In this document: piece after piece, positions 29,172-40,497 of the stretch
Layout: each line of letters starts with the position of its first letter
Position numbering within the stretch: position 1 is the first letter of the stretch
Assembly: GCF_010015445.1 (NCBI RefSeq)
Contig: NC_053121.1
Coordinates: 28,124,934-28,188,933, forward strand
DNA length: 64,000 nucleotides
Reading direction: 5' to 3'
Origin: Perca fluviatilis
Taxonomy: Eukaryota; Chordata; Actinopteri; Perciformes; Percidae
The notes under the pieces: generated by a model
Told to the model about the DNA's origin: nothing
The model's input: the letters and a program-made list of their open reading frames with translations, nothing else
Databases searched by the model: none
Program-made: the position numbers and the translations under genes

Positions 29172-29268
29172 GGGTTAATGCCCGACAAGGTGTCCATTGT
29201 CAGGTATTAATGGACGACGGCGAAGTCCATTAATACCTGACAATGGACACCTCGAAGGGCATTAACCC
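29172..29268. repeat. Long near-perfect hairpin
   Basis: 44-base arms (29172-29215 and 29225-29268) pair at 41 of 44 positions around a 9-base loop. Arm landmarks are GGGTTAATGCCC and GTCCATTAATACCTGACAAT. Confidence 0.85.
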
Positions 29269-29270
29269 GC

Positions 29271-30068
29271 TTATACCATGGTCACTTGCCAAATAACACA
29301 TTTTTAAAACATTAGTTCATATTTTAATTAGTTTTACAATCAAAATCTAAAGTTTATCCAAACAATAACTCCGTTTCCCTGGTTACGCCTGACGGTTTGA
29401 CTAATACCTGGAACAATCATTCCCATCCATCAGGTTCTTCTGCAATGCAAATGTTGTTCTCTCCACCAGTAATTAGGAAGAACCTTAGATACGACTTGCC
29501 TCCCTTAGCAACCGGAGATATTTATATAGTCCGCTCAGCTGATAGAACCCTTCAGCTTAGGAGCGAAAGCTAACGCTATGCTAGCAAGATCCAAAGTCAA
29601 TAACATTGTGTACAGTTGGCAATCAGTAAAAATAATTTGACAGCATGTTGAACAACAAGACAAGCTAGCTATCAGCCATCTCATTGTCCCCAAAACAAAT
29701 ATAACGACTTTTACGAAGAATTTGATCCGCGATGTGTAACGTTGTCTGTCGCTGTAGGGGGCAAGCAGCCTGAACAGCGCGAGCTGAGATATGTGAGATA
29801 ACGTTATTCTCTACGAAACAAAGTCAGTTCAGAGGGCCAGTATAACTTACTTCTTGCAGCCTGTGTGTTTTAGCGCCATCATGTGGTGTTCAGAGGACGA
29901 GTTGGAAATAATAAATCCACATTTCCTTATTGATTTAATGTAGCGCATTCATTTAGAACAGTAAACAGTCAGTTTCACCGAACTCATTTAGTAGGTGTCC
30001 TCTATCACTTTTTAATGGACACCCTGCAGCCAATCAGAATCGAGTATTCACCCAGACCATGGTATAAA
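29271..30068. mobile_element. Element bounded by TTATACCATGGTC inverted repeats
   Basis: TTATACCATGGTC near 29271-29283 is mirrored by GACCATGGTATAA near 30056-30068. TAATGGACACC (about 30013) also echoes the adjacent hairpin, so hairpin and element may be one unit. No coding potential. Confidence 0.4.
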
Positions 30069-30897
30069 TACAGTTAATGAATATGGGCATGGGGAACGAG
30101 ATCTGAAGATTCGGTTAACAACGATTAGCGCCGTTTAGCAGTTAGCTCAGGTTAGCTCCAGTTAACTCCATCATAAAGATATGCGGTGGAGCAGACTGCC
30201 ACGGAGAAGGTGAACAACCAGACTCTGGAAAACGATCTCAGGGGAGCTTTCACAGCGGTGTGGATGCAGCGTTTCTACGGTTTATTAGTACAGTTAATCC
30301 CACGGGAAGACCACCAGCAGTATGCTACTACTAACGATAGCCTCTGAGCCTAAAGTGAAGCCTTGACGCTTGGGGGGAGGGGCTAGAGGCCACTGGTTTG
30401 TGTGCACTGGAAAAAAAATACATTGTTGATTAAAAAGTAATTTGGATTTTATCTACATGGGCAGCTCACAATCTAGCTGGACGAGGCGCCCAAGTAGAAC
30501 CTATTATTGGGAAACTCTGAAATCTTTTCTGACAAGCGCTGTCTTGTGGTTGTGCAAATCATGACAGGCAGAAGTAACATGTAGAAGTGACATCAGATGT
30601 AACAGTGACTTATTAGGATGGATCGTTGGCCATATAAAGTGATTTTTGACACAGAGAGCACACGTTTATTTTAACCATAATCTTGACATTAACAAAGTTA
30701 TTGTTGCTAAAACTTAAACTTTAACCATAGAGGTGGCAGATGAGGAAATGCTCACTGGTCGGACTGATACACAACCTTTTCTGTTGTTGTTGTTGGATTT
30801 GTTGGGCATGTTATCCTGCCATTGGGGGATGTGGTGAAAAGCCAAACAGATTTGGTGTGAAAGCCCTTGTGGATTTTTTAGAAATTGTAGTGGCTTT

Positions 30898-31400
30898 TGC
30901 AGTGGTGGAAGTACTCAGATCGTACTGTACTTTAAGTAACAATACCACAGAGGAGAAATACTCATACAAAGCCCTACATACAAAACTATACTTAAGTAAA
31001 AGTACACAAGTATTAGCATTAAAATATACTTACACATACTCATTATGCAGAATGGCCTTTGTCAGAATGATACCCATTACATCATTGGGTTATAAATATT
31101 GATACATTTATGTGTAAGCATCACTTATGTTGCAGCTTGTAAAAGGTATAACTAATATTAATTTAATCTGCTGGGTAGCTACATCTATAATAATACATCA
31201 TCATTGATTAGTTGGTTACATTTTGTGTTAGTAAACAGTATCTGCAAAGTAACTGAAACAGTTAACTAAAAGTAAACGTGAACAGCTTCAGTTACGCCAG
31301 ATAATAAATGTAATGGAGTAAGAAGTACAGTATTTGACTCTAAAATGTAGTGGAGTAGAAATATAAAGTAACCTAAAATGGAAAAAGTCAAGTAAGGGAT
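30898..31400. repeat. Fish dispersed repeat (GTGGTGGAAGTACT / AAGTA-rich)
   Basis: Begins CAGTGGTGGAAGTACTCAGA and ends with TAGTGGAGTAGAAATATAAA and AAGTCAAGTAA, with repeated AAGTA words and internal inverted symmetry. The pattern is familiar from many teleost genomes. Confidence 0.55.
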
Positions 31401-31805
31401 CAATTCTTTAATCCAGTCATTGTCAGTTATTTGTCCAAGAATGTTCTCATTTTGCCTTTTGTGACATACAAAGCTTAAAAATAAATTTTCCACATTAAAG
31501 GTTAAACTTTCTATGACATAAAGAAGAGACAGAACGCATAGGAAACACTTCTAATTTAACCTTGCAAAAAAGCCCATCAGTGTATCATATACAGTATATC
31601 CATATTGACTTAAAATATAAGATAAAAAAAATAAAACAAAAGTCAACAGACATAAAGATCTGGTTTAAACATATACATTAACTGGAATTTTTATGTCACT
31701 ACAGAGAAAATATTTGCCATATAACAGGACATTTTATGCTGCTAAATATCTGCCACAGGCTGTACCATTCAAGCATTAGGACCTACGGTGTATATGTGGC
31801 TGTTC

Positions 31806-33564
31806 CTACCCCAAAACCCTGACATCAGTGTAGATGCTCTCTCCCTCGACTGTCATTGCATCTCTCCTGACACTCCTGCCAGCTTTCCCTCTGGTGAAGT
31901 TTGGCACAGAATAAACCAATGAGTCTTCATCTGTCTGTAAAAATACATGCAAAACATTATTAGATGGAAGCCGTCAACATGAACGTACCAACTAAACATC
32001 TTTAAAATTACTCACTTGCTGACTTTGTTGTTCACCAGTAGATGTTGCATTTGTTTGCAGGACCACAGCAGCAGCTGAAATATAACATGACAAACTTTGA
32101 AGAATAAGGATACACAGGATTTTATCATATTTTAATAATCAACGATGTATAGACCAAAGAGACGTTGCACTAATATTTGAGTAAAATCAACTAAATCAAT
32201 GTGTGATAGAGTGAATTAAGTTTTATTACCATTACAACAATTGAACTTTTTTTTCTTGATGGTGTATACCAGTAAGGCCGCAAGAGTCAAACTTGTAGCC
32301 AAAGCAGTACACAACAGAGACAGAATTATATTGGCCCGCTGACAATCGCCAGATGACATGTTGGCTGCTGAAATGAGAAAAAGAGTTAAACTGTAAAAGT
32401 TAAGTATATCATTAATCTTTGTTTAACAAGAGTTAAACTGATAAATTTTTACTTGAAAATGATCTTTAAGGATTTAGCTTGACTTCTAATAGATTAAATA
32501 TGCAAAATGGCGGTTACCTTCAATGTCCAGTTTTGTTCCATTTCCCAATAATATCTCCCCACATGTGGCCACAGCACAGTAATAAGTCCCGGCATCAGAG
32601 GAGCTGACGATTTTAGAGAAGTTGTAAACACATTTCTGTGGAGAGTAAGCCTCAGGACTCTTCTCACATTCATCACCACGGTTTTTGTGAGCGTATATTA
32701 AACTGGGATGAAAGTCACTTGATCCGGCTCTGAACCAGAACACACTGTGTTCACTCTGACATGTTTTGTTCTCTGAGTCCGAGAGGACTGAACACTGAAG
32801 AGTCACTGAGTCTCCTGGGCGGACTGGATCAGATGGAAAGTCTTGAATGACAGCAGTGATATCAGGTTCTGGTGCTGGGAAATGAGAAAAACAATGTAAA
32901 TTTCCATGATATAATAACATTTTTTGGTAACTACTCAAGTAAATATTCAGTACTTATTCAAAGTTAGGGAATGAAACCAAATGATGCCACCAACCTTCAA
33001 TATAAAAGAGTTTGTTACAGTAAGCTTCGGTGTTCATAACTTAAGTTGGAAATTAAATATTGGGTATGAACAAGGTAAATATGGCTCTATTTACCTTTCA
33101 CTTTCAGAGATGTTTTATTCAGAAATGTTGTTTGTAGTTCAACCACTTGTTCACAGTAGTAAAATGCAGTATCACTCAGCTCTGTTTTGGTAATATGTAG
33201 AACAAATGTCCCAGGCTCTTGTTTTGCTGTAATGCGAGGAGTTTTATTAACGTAGGCATTATCAAATGTATAAGTGGCTCCTAACATTTCAGGAAAGTTT
33301 CCAGCAACAACTCTGATCCAAAATAAGTATCCTGACAATCCAGACGGGCGGCTACATGTTAGAGTCACATCTTCTCCAACACAAACAGTCTTTGTCACAA
33401 AACTTTTGTCGTCTGTGCATCCTGTAAAGCAAATTGAATATGATACATTTACCAAAGTTACCATAAGAAGGTGACAATAATTGAAACTTAACAAGGTTAA
33501 ACTGAATTTTGTACACATACTTACGCCCCATTGTGAAGAAAGCTACACAAAATAGGATCAGCAT
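31806..33564 (-). CDS. NITR inhibitory-type receptor, intact (349 aa)
   Basis: Exons: leader 33564-33525, V 33421-33095, V/C2 32874-32518, transmembrane 32367-32230, cytoplasmic 32074-32016 and 31934-31806 (TAG); 1,050 nt in frame. The leader is MLILFCVAFFTMG. V has DVTLTC, LFWIRVVAG (a divergent form of the usual WYKQ strand), DTAFYYC and a J-like NKTSLKVKG. V/C2 has six cysteines (TLQC, TCQSEHSVFWFR, ECEKS, KCVY, YYC, TCGE) and FGNG-type end LLGNGTKLDIE; the F of the J-like motif is replaced by L. The transmembrane acceptor is CAGCAG, so one alanine may be optional. The tail carries a canonical ITIM SIYTDV (Tyr342) and LVYSVP (Tyr315). It is closest to the broken gene at 193-1974, whose V exon is one base shorter. 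Confidence 0.82.
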
Positions 33565-33679
33565 TTTCAGGTTAATCCACTTGAGACTGCAGTTAATTCA
33601 GATCGTACCACAGGATGATTAATCTTAACCATAGGTCTTAACGCAAGTACCAAACGGGAAGTAACAGATTCAAAACAAT

Positions 33680-33687
33680 CTGATTGG
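33680..33687 (-). promoter_or_regulatory. CCAAT / Y-box-like motif of the 33 kb NITR gene
   Basis: CCAATCAG on the coding strand, 116 bases upstream of the ATG, in a block that aligns with the promoter of the 193-1974 locus. Confidence 0.4.
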
Positions 33688-33689
33688 TC

Positions 33690-35830
33690 TGTCGTGTTGG
33701 TTTGCAGTGTCCCAAAGTTGAAACTATCTCAACCAAGTATTTCTAATCTGCAAACATGACAGCACCAGCAGAGTGGTTTTGACATTGCGTGTCATAAAAA
33801 CGCATGATTCATCGCTTTAATTAACATACACAAAAGTGGGGTATGAAAAGAAATAAAAAAGAAACAAAATGACGCACTGAAATGTGATAATGTTCATAAG
33901 ATTTGCCCCTTAGACCTTTTACCCAATGCAAGAAGCCTGTTTTGTCAATTTATGAGTTTCAGTTTATCAGAAAAGAAAACTGAAACTCTATCCTCCTTTA
34001 GAGTAGTAGGCAGGGAAGACAGTTTGAAACCAGAATGAGTTTTTATTTATTATGAGTCAGGTTATGTCATGGGCAGTTGTATTCTTATGGTTAGTGCACT
34101 GCAGGTCAAACAAGGTTAAAATAGAGACAGGTTAAAAAGTCCAATGGGCCTGCAACATCCAAGATAGGCTATATGATAAATGTGAAGACAATATCTGACT
34201 TGGATTGAAACTTATATATCAAAAACTGAAATATTCCCTTTAGTTTGGCTTAAATGTAAAATAGTGAACCTAGAAGGTGTGCGGTTTATTTTCCACAGGG
34301 CCAGCTGTGACATATACACTAGGGGTGTTGAAATGAATCATTGCATCAATGCATCGCGATGCAGTCGTGGACGATTCTGCATCGATGCAGTGACAGACTA
34401 TAATCGATTATTGCCTATTGATGTTACTTGTTGATTTTCCGGTCGCTGCTTTTTTGAAAACCATGTGTAGCAAAAAATAATGAGGAGGTGATGCATCGTG
34501 ATATCGAATCGGAACAGATGCGCATTAGCTCACACGTAAAATAGCACATTCGTGAATTAGCCTACTGTTGCTAACGTACATTCATGATCCTAGATAACAT
34601 TGTCCCGTACCCACAGGACATCAGACTTACTTATTGATGCACGCACACAGTAGTGTCCCCAAACTTAGTCCAATGAGGGGAGAAAAGGAAAGTGTGATAG
34701 CGCTCCACGTTAACGCCTCTCTCTGTCGCTCGAGGCCGCTGTGTCCAAGCCGAGGCGCCGAGCACGACCTTACAGCATGCTGATACGTTACTAGTCCAGG
34801 TAGAGCGAGCTAATGCTGACAGGGAGAGAGACTGTATCACTACAGCCAAGGATGTAACATGCTTTTTTATTTAACTTTTTACAGCCCCCGGTCTCCCACA
34901 GCACATCTTTGCTGGTCAATTGTTTAATGGAGCAATTTGTAAAATCAGGTGTATTACATGTCATATTTACTATGTTGCCTACAAAGGATAATTGAATAGT
35001 TTGATTGATTAGATGATGTACTGTAAGACACTAAAGAGTTTTTCATGTTTTGGAACATTTAGTATGATAGTATAATGAGAAAAAATGAAGTGTCTAAATT
35101 TGGCAAATTGCATACTGTTTCACTGTGGAGGCTCTGTTGTAGTAGGAGCTTGGATAAAACACTAAGTAATTATCTTCCCATACCCCTGTTGACTCTGGCA
35201 ATTTCTTTCTGGACTTTGATGACTTTATAATAAACACAAATGGTTCCATCACTTCATAGTGCTGCCATCTTTTGGCAGGAAGCAAATGCTAAATAATTAG
35301 AGAGGGAAGGCAGAAGGTTCATTCAAACTGATTTAAATGTTTGTTGATCACAGTTCAGTTTCAATTTTGGAGAAGCCTTGAACCCAATGGACTGTCAACA
35401 TTCCTCTAATCACAGTATGATCGGACAACAAAATAATAATGCGCTTTGGCTGTGTCACAGTTCAAGGAACGATTATTGCAGGGTTAGGCTGCAATAAAGT
35501 TTTTCTTTTTCCTCATAGTCTATTTTAACCCTCCCTTGCAATACTTAAATAAAAAAAGATAAAATAGTTACATTAAAAATACCTTGTTCATGTCACAGAG
35601 GTGAATTGTATATACAGAGGATCTTATTAGTGATAACTGATCAAACGTGTAGTAAAGAGAGACTAACCTTTAAAGTCGCTCCTAAATTTTTTGTTGTTGT
35701 TGCTGTGGCTTATAGAAAAAGGTAAATGACCAATATAAACATTGTTAATGAGCTGTTATTCACAACTACACTGTAAATTATTGCATGACAGTATTAAAAA
35801 AAAAACACAGCTGTAAGATGTCAAATGTAT
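33690..35830. other. Intergenic region between NITR and RNase genes
   Basis: No gene found. 34320-34510 contains TGCATCAATGCATCGCGATG and GATTCTGCATCGATGCAGT, typical of the end of a hAT-type element in fish. The rest is unassigned. Confidence 0.4.
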
Positions 35831-35836
35831 TTTATT
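35831..35836 (-). terminator. Polyadenylation signal of RNase gene 1
   Basis: AATAAA on the minus strand, 26 bases after the stop codon. Confidence 0.5.
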
Positions 35837-35862
35837 TGACAAGAGACACAGCTACTGTTAAA

Positions 35863-36291
35863 TCAGTTTTCAAAGTGTATTATGTCTCTTTCGAAGTGCA
35901 CAGGAAAGCCTTGTTCGCATTTGATCGCAATTCTCCTGGTACGAGCTTGACCACGGTACTGACAGTGAGGATGCCTGGCCTGCTGGTTTTTCAGTGTACA
36001 GACAACGATGCTGAAAGGTTGGAGGCTTTTGGTCATCTCACCATATGGCTCTCCTGCACGGCCACAAATGGTTTTAACTAGGTTGGTGCTGGCCTGGATG
36101 AAGGTATTGGTCTCCTTACACTCATTGCTGTTGGTTTTGGTGATGTCTCTACTTCGTATTTCATGGTCACATCTGGTAGCACTCATCTGCCCTTTGATAT
36201 GCTGGACTATAAACTTTTTGTAACGAGAAGAAACATCCTGAGAGAGCACAGTAGCAGAAAGCAGCAGCAAACAAGCCAACTGGGTCCTCAT
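35863..36291 (-). CDS. RNase A-family secreted ribonuclease 1 (142 aa)
   Basis: Fish angiogenin-like member of the pancreatic ribonuclease superfamily, cleaving RNA 3' of pyrimidines. Signal peptide MRTQLACLLLLSATVLSQ. Catalytic set: His31 in FIVQHIKG, Lys59 in the signature CKETNTF, His132 in GFPVHF. The mature chain has six cysteines (41, 58, 76, 98, 110, 125), the three-disulfide pattern of angiogenins and fish RNases; the fourth RNase A pair is absent. The whole coding region is one exon. The ATG lies just behind a splice acceptor (CTTTACCAG then GGAATA), so a non-coding first exon is expected, as in other RNase A genes. The mature protein is rich in Lys/Arg, as in antibacterial family members (inference). 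A paralogue lies 3.8 kb upstream. Confidence 0.88.
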   Translation of the reverse strand: MRTQLACLLLLSATVLSQDVSSRYKKFIVQHIKGQMSATRCDHEIRSRDITKTNSNECKETNTFIQASTNLVKTICGRAGEPYGEMTKSLQPFSIVVCTLKNQQARHPHCQYRGQARTRRIAIKCEQGFPVHFERDIIHFEN

Positions 36292-36898
36292 TATTCCCTG
36301 GTAAAGAAAATGTGGGAAAATGTTTTATTAGAGAATGTATTGCAGCATAGCCAACTATGCAATATACTGTACTGCAATATTTAAGCTATTATTATTGTCT
36401 CCCATATGCAATGAGGCTGTGGGTGTTGTAGCATTACCACTGCTAAATTATATTTTGCTTGACAACACTTGACAAGAGCTGTAAAAAATGAAATCTATGG
36501 ACCTCTGAAGTCCCATAAAAAATATTGTTTTTAAATATTGGACCATCATTTTGGAACTTTACGACTTCTGAAGAAATGCATAGAAATAGTGTGAAATATG
36601 AAAGTAGTGGAATACTGCTAAAAATTAGGCCTTATACATTTTTTTATTTTATTTTATGTGTTGCAGACCTGCAGAGAAATCTGTAAAAAGCCCTTTGTAA
36701 ACTCTTATTGACAGCTGGATAACAAAGAGAGTAAGAATAAAACAAACCTTTTGAATATAATGTAGAATGGTTAACAGTAATTTTTGTTTAGTCCTTGCAG
36801 CTGAAACAGAGTAAGTAATCAATTAATAGATATGTTTTTAGTCAACAAGTTTGTCTTAAGCAAATTATACCCTACTATGTCATAAAAAGCATATTTAC

Positions 36899-36922
36899 CT
36901 GAATCGCGAACACAGTGACAGT
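36899..36922 (-). other. Predicted non-coding first exon of RNase gene 1
   Basis: The donor AG/GTAAATAT ends the exon at 36899. The transcription start is placed about 30 bases after the TATA box, so the 5' limit is approximate. The splice partner is the acceptor just before the ATG at 36291. Confidence 0.5.
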
Positions 36923-36945
36923 GATGTCTGTGTAAACTGCTAAAT

Positions 36946-36953
36946 CATTTATA
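36946..36953 (-). promoter_or_regulatory. TATA box of RNase gene 1
   Basis: TATAAATG on the minus strand, about 47 bases before the predicted exon 1 donor. Same layout as in the paralogue. Confidence 0.55.
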
Positions 36954-37484
36954 GAATTTGTTTTGAACTTTGATTTCTTGGCCCAGCATCACAGTGGGAG
37001 GGGAATGTTTCTTTTCTGTTTTGAGAACATTTTAGTGACATTTGAGAGCATTAGCAACAACACAACCTCTAGAATTTGACTACATCTGTCAATCCTGCAC
37101 ACGTGACATCACAAGCAGCATCATTTTTGACATCTCATGTCATGTAGGCATATGATTCTAGTTCAAAAAAGTCATCAATAACAATGTAATCATGTTAACC
37201 TGATAGAACTTCTAAAAACTTCAATCAATTAAATATCTTCTGCTGCAATGCTGTTCCAATTATCTAAAACATGTTCTCCGAATGTTTGAAAAGGCACCTA
37301 GATATCACCACAAAATACATATTTGCAAAAAAGTTAAATTCTCCCTAACCACAACATGCAGTTAATAGTTATGAGGTTTTGGGCAGAATGGGTTTAACTG
37401 CATAGAGAAAAGAGCACCATTACAAGGGTACAACTGTGCACCTAAAGGGTGTGCAGTTTGGTTCCCACTAGTCTTTATTCTTGA

Positions 37485-37860
37485 CGTTCCACTTCCGGGA
37501 TTGCTCCGTTGCCGCTGGAAAATCCACCGGATTTCACTCATTTATGCTGGATATCTGTTGCCTTGGGCTGCCTGACCGTTCCTTTGAGGTGGTGGCTCCG
37601 ACTCTGTGGAACGCCCTTCCTATTAAGTTACGTTCTGCAGTCTCGGTTGATGCTTTTAAAAAGCAGCTGAAGACACACTTGTTTCAACTCGCTTTAGTCT
37701 CATGTTTGTAACTTTGGGCTTTAATCTTTTACTTACATTTATTTTTGCTTGCTTATTTACTATTTGGATCCTAATGTATTTTTAACAAATGTTTATCATG
37801 TGAAGCACTTGTTACAGGCACTGTGACTTTTTCTGTAAAAAGGTGCTATATTAAATAAAC

Positions 37861-37900
<40 letters not shown>
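37485..37900 (+). mobile_element. LINE 3' end (L2/CR1-like reverse transcriptase C-terminus)
   Basis: An open frame encodes VVAPTLWNALPIKLRSAVSV and then DAFKKQLKTHLFQLAL, the recognisable C-terminal end of fish L2/CR1-type polyproteins. An untranslated tail with GGTGCTATATTAAATAAA and an (TTA)n terminus follows. 5'-truncated, so dead as an element. Confidence 0.8.
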
Positions 37901-37901
<1 letters not shown>

Positions 37902-38579
37902 AATAACATTATTTTATCTCCCATGTTAACTCTGGTAGCTACTTTCTGACCTTCCAGCTTTGATAGCCTGTGTATCCATTTTGTTTATAAAACACTTGAT
38001 ACAAATACTGTCGTCCCCTCTTCATCTCTCTTTACACTGCTGCCATCTTTTGGTGGGAAACAGGTGCTCATGATTTAACAAAGGAGGATAAAGAAAACAG
38101 GTTCATAAAAATGATTCACATTTTATTTGTAAGGGTCATTTTTTTGTCTTTTATGTTTTTAGCTTGATGTCTGCATTTCCTGTCTTTTGTTCTGTTTTAC
38201 TTGCTATTGTTTTCTGTTGTGAAGGACTTTGTGATGTCTGCTCTTGAGAGGAGATATATTATTCAGTTGTCATTCCTTTTTTCATCACAATGTTACAATA
38301 GAAAATGCATGTTTTACTGCTGAGGGGATTTCACCAAATTAAAGTGACCCATTTATCTGCACAATGCCCTCCACTATCATTGTGAAATTATCTGATTATT
38401 AGCATTTTTCAAAAAAAAGAAATGTTTGTTGAAAAATGAAACAATCCAGGGAAATCTTGTTGCTTTCAAGATCTATTGAGGGTACTACCACCAGATGGCG
38501 CCCTGCTACTCTTATACAATGATTTGTATTATGAACAGCACATATTGAATAACAGCAAAGCAAAAACTAAAATAATCAA

Positions 38580-38975
38580 GTAAACTGGTGAAACTAGTCT
38601 TGTAGCTCTTCTTTTTCTGCATCTCTAACCTAATTCGTCTTAGCCCTAAATGGCCAGCAGCCTTTGCCTGTCTGCTGAGCTGCTGCATGTGGCTTTGCTG
38701 TACTGTATGTTTCCAAGGCAGTTCACTTTTTTTTACAGTGCTGTGACAAGAAAGATAGAACTTTGCAGTCGGATTTCCGTTTATTTCAATAATTTATTTA
38801 CATTTTTCAAACACCTGATATATCTACATAAAAAGCCCTCCATGTGCTTAGTTATTCAATTTGCTAAAAAAAATGATTTAAACAATAGTCTAATACAGTG
38901 GCAGTAAAAATAGTTTCTGAATGTGTCTAATTAAACCTAAGGGAGACATAACAGATCTGACAGTTGTGGTAGAAA
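38580..38975 (+). repeat. Dispersed repeat, copy 3 of 4
   Basis: Homologous to 5402-5745 and to 39290-39630. Landmarks: CTTGTAGCTCTTC, GCTGCATGTGGCTTTGCTGT, TTTACAGTGCTGTGACAAGA and ACAGATCTGACAGTTGTGGT. Confidence 0.6.
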
Positions 38976-39289
38976 AGTGTCTTTCTTTGCAGTGAGGGAG
39001 AAGCTAAAGAACATCCAAACGGACAATGCTGGACCTAAAAGATGCTGACAGGCATTGGGGAAGAGGTTCTACTTCAGTACGGCACAACTGATGAGCATGC
39101 AGCATCAGTGGACCAAGAGAAAACAAAGGTCAGTAAAATGATGTTGAGGCAAGAAATAGAATTCAAGAAGAATTTTTTGGATTGGTTTGTATGGTTCTTT
39201 AGAGTTTCGTTTAGCCCACTTAGGGGGTCTCTTCATGCAGCAGTTTGTAACAACCTGGGCCACAACCACAATTTAAGAACTTATCTTAG

Positions 39290-39630
39290 ACCTTTTTTGC
39301 ACTTCTAACCTCCAGCATCCTGTGCAATATAGGTCAGGTCTGTTCTGAGTAATTAGTCCTGGTGTTGGTCAGGTGCAAAAAATTGGCCAGCCACAGCTTT
39401 TGTGCTGCTGCTGCATGTGGCTTTGCTCGTTTCCCAGGCTGTTGTGCACATCACTTTTTACACAGTGCTGTGACACTAGAATGGGTAACACTTTACTTTA
39501 TGCTAATGTCATATCTACATTTTTGTAAACAGTAAATGATACTGACAACATTCTGATGAATTGTTTATGAATGCACTCGTTTGATTTGAGCTCATGGGAA
39601 AAACAAAAGATCTGACTGTTGTGGCAGACA
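39290..39630 (+). repeat. Dispersed repeat, copy 4 of 4
   Basis: Adjacent copy of the same repeat, with GGTCTGTTCTGAGTAATTAG, GCTGCATGTGGCTTTGCTCG, ACAGTGCTGTGACACTAGAA and AAAGATCTGACTGTTGTGGC. The two copies are about 0.7 kb apart in tandem. Confidence 0.6.
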
Positions 39631-39740
39631 AATATACAAAAAAAGTGTGTGCGACATAAGCACCACTACTGTATGAGTCCTATGTAACACACTGACCTCC
39701 TGCTATAACTACTATTAATAATATAAAGGTTTGTTTTTTT

Positions 39741-39918
39741 TAAGATAATTTTTTGGGGCTTTTCCCTTTATTTGTGACACTGGATAGACAGGAAATGTGG
39801 GAGAGAGATGGGGGATGACACGCAGCAAAGGGCCGCAGGTCAGACTCGAACCTGGGCCGCTGCAAAGAACTCAGCCTACATGAGACGCACGCTCTTACTG
39901 GGAGAGCTAGAGGTTGCC
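39741..39918 (-). mobile_element. tRNA-derived SINE
   Basis: On the minus strand the head has TAGCTCTCCCAGTAAGAG (A-box-like) and CCAGGTTCGAGTCTGACC (B box GGTTCGAGTC). It continues TGCGGCCCTTTGCTGCGTGT and ends in a tail TCACAAATAAAGGGAAAAGC. This is a familiar teleost SINE form. Confidence 0.7.
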
Positions 39919-40024
39919 CCTAATATGAAGTTTCTAATGATATTCATAACTACTCTGATGATTATGATTATGTTAAAGACACTATTATAAAAACACAAAT
40001 ACACAAATGTAAGCGGTCAAACTG

Positions 40025-40030
40025 TTTATT
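40025..40030 (-). terminator. Polyadenylation signal of RNase gene 2
   Basis: AATAAA on the minus strand, 29 bases after the stop codon. Confidence 0.5.
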
Positions 40031-40059
40031 TAAGAAGTGTAAGTAAACACATCAGGTGT

Positions 40060-40497
40060 TCAATCACAGTGACCAATGTCTCCATCATAGTGCACAGGAA
40101 AGCCTCCTACACATTTGATTATAATTTTCTTGTTCAGTTTTGTACCATTGTAATGACATTTGGCAGGCCTGGTTGGTTTCAGACGACAGACAACAATGTC
40201 AAAGTGTTCGTGGCTTTTGGTCATGTTTTTATCTTGGTCATATGGCTCTCCGTTGTTCACACAGATGGATCTCACGCGTTTGATGTTGGATAGGATGAAG
40301 GTATTGGTCTTCTTACACTTCTTTTTGTTGATGTTAATCTTTCGTGCTCCAATCACATCATCACAACCACGGACACTCATTTGTTCATTGATATGCTGGT
40401 TTCTGAACTTCTGGTATTGACGTTTGGTTTTTGAATCCTGAGAGAGTACAGTGGCAGAGAGAAGCACCAGTAGCAAACAGACAAACTGGATCCTCAT
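40060..40497 (-). CDS. RNase A-family secreted ribonuclease 2 (145 aa)
   Basis: Paralogue of the 35863 gene. The ATG at 40497 is chosen over the upstream in-frame ATG at 40650, because a splice acceptor (TTTTTTCAGCAG then GGAATC) directly precedes it and the two genes align from there. Signal peptide MRIQFVCLLLVLLSATVLSQ. Catalytic His35 (RNQHIN), Lys62 in CKKTNTF and His136 in GFPVHY. Six conserved cysteines (45, 61, 79, 104, 114, 129) plus an extra one at 144, next to the C-terminus (GHCD). The unpaired seventh cysteine could allow dimer formation (inference). Basic stretches KININKKKCKK and KLNKKIIIK give a strongly cationic protein, and there are two possible N-glycosylation sites (NMT, NGT). 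A secreted host-defence or angiogenin-like role is inferred from the family. Confidence 0.88.
   Translation of the reverse strand: MRIQFVCLLLVLLSATVLSQDSKTKRQYQKFRNQHINEQMSVRGCDDVIGARKININKKKCKKTNTFILSNIKRVRSICVNNGEPYDQDKNMTKSHEHFDIVVCRLKPTRPAKCHYNGTKLNKKIIIKCVGGFPVHYDGDIGHCD

Larger units (their letters stand above)
26987..30519. mobile_element. Possible hAT-like element with nested insertions
   Basis: The left end CAGTGTCTCCCAA and the right end, reverse complemented CAGAGTTTCCCAA, resemble hAT termini. The flanks share only AAATC, so an intact target duplication is not shown. It encloses the element at 28207-29065 and the inverted-repeat block at 29172-30070. Boundaries are tentative. Confidence 0.35.

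Noticed and set aside
39800..39920. tRNA-like sequence with A and B boxes
   Set aside because: No complete cloverleaf; the downstream sequence and the second copy at 63815 show it is a SINE, not a tRNA gene.
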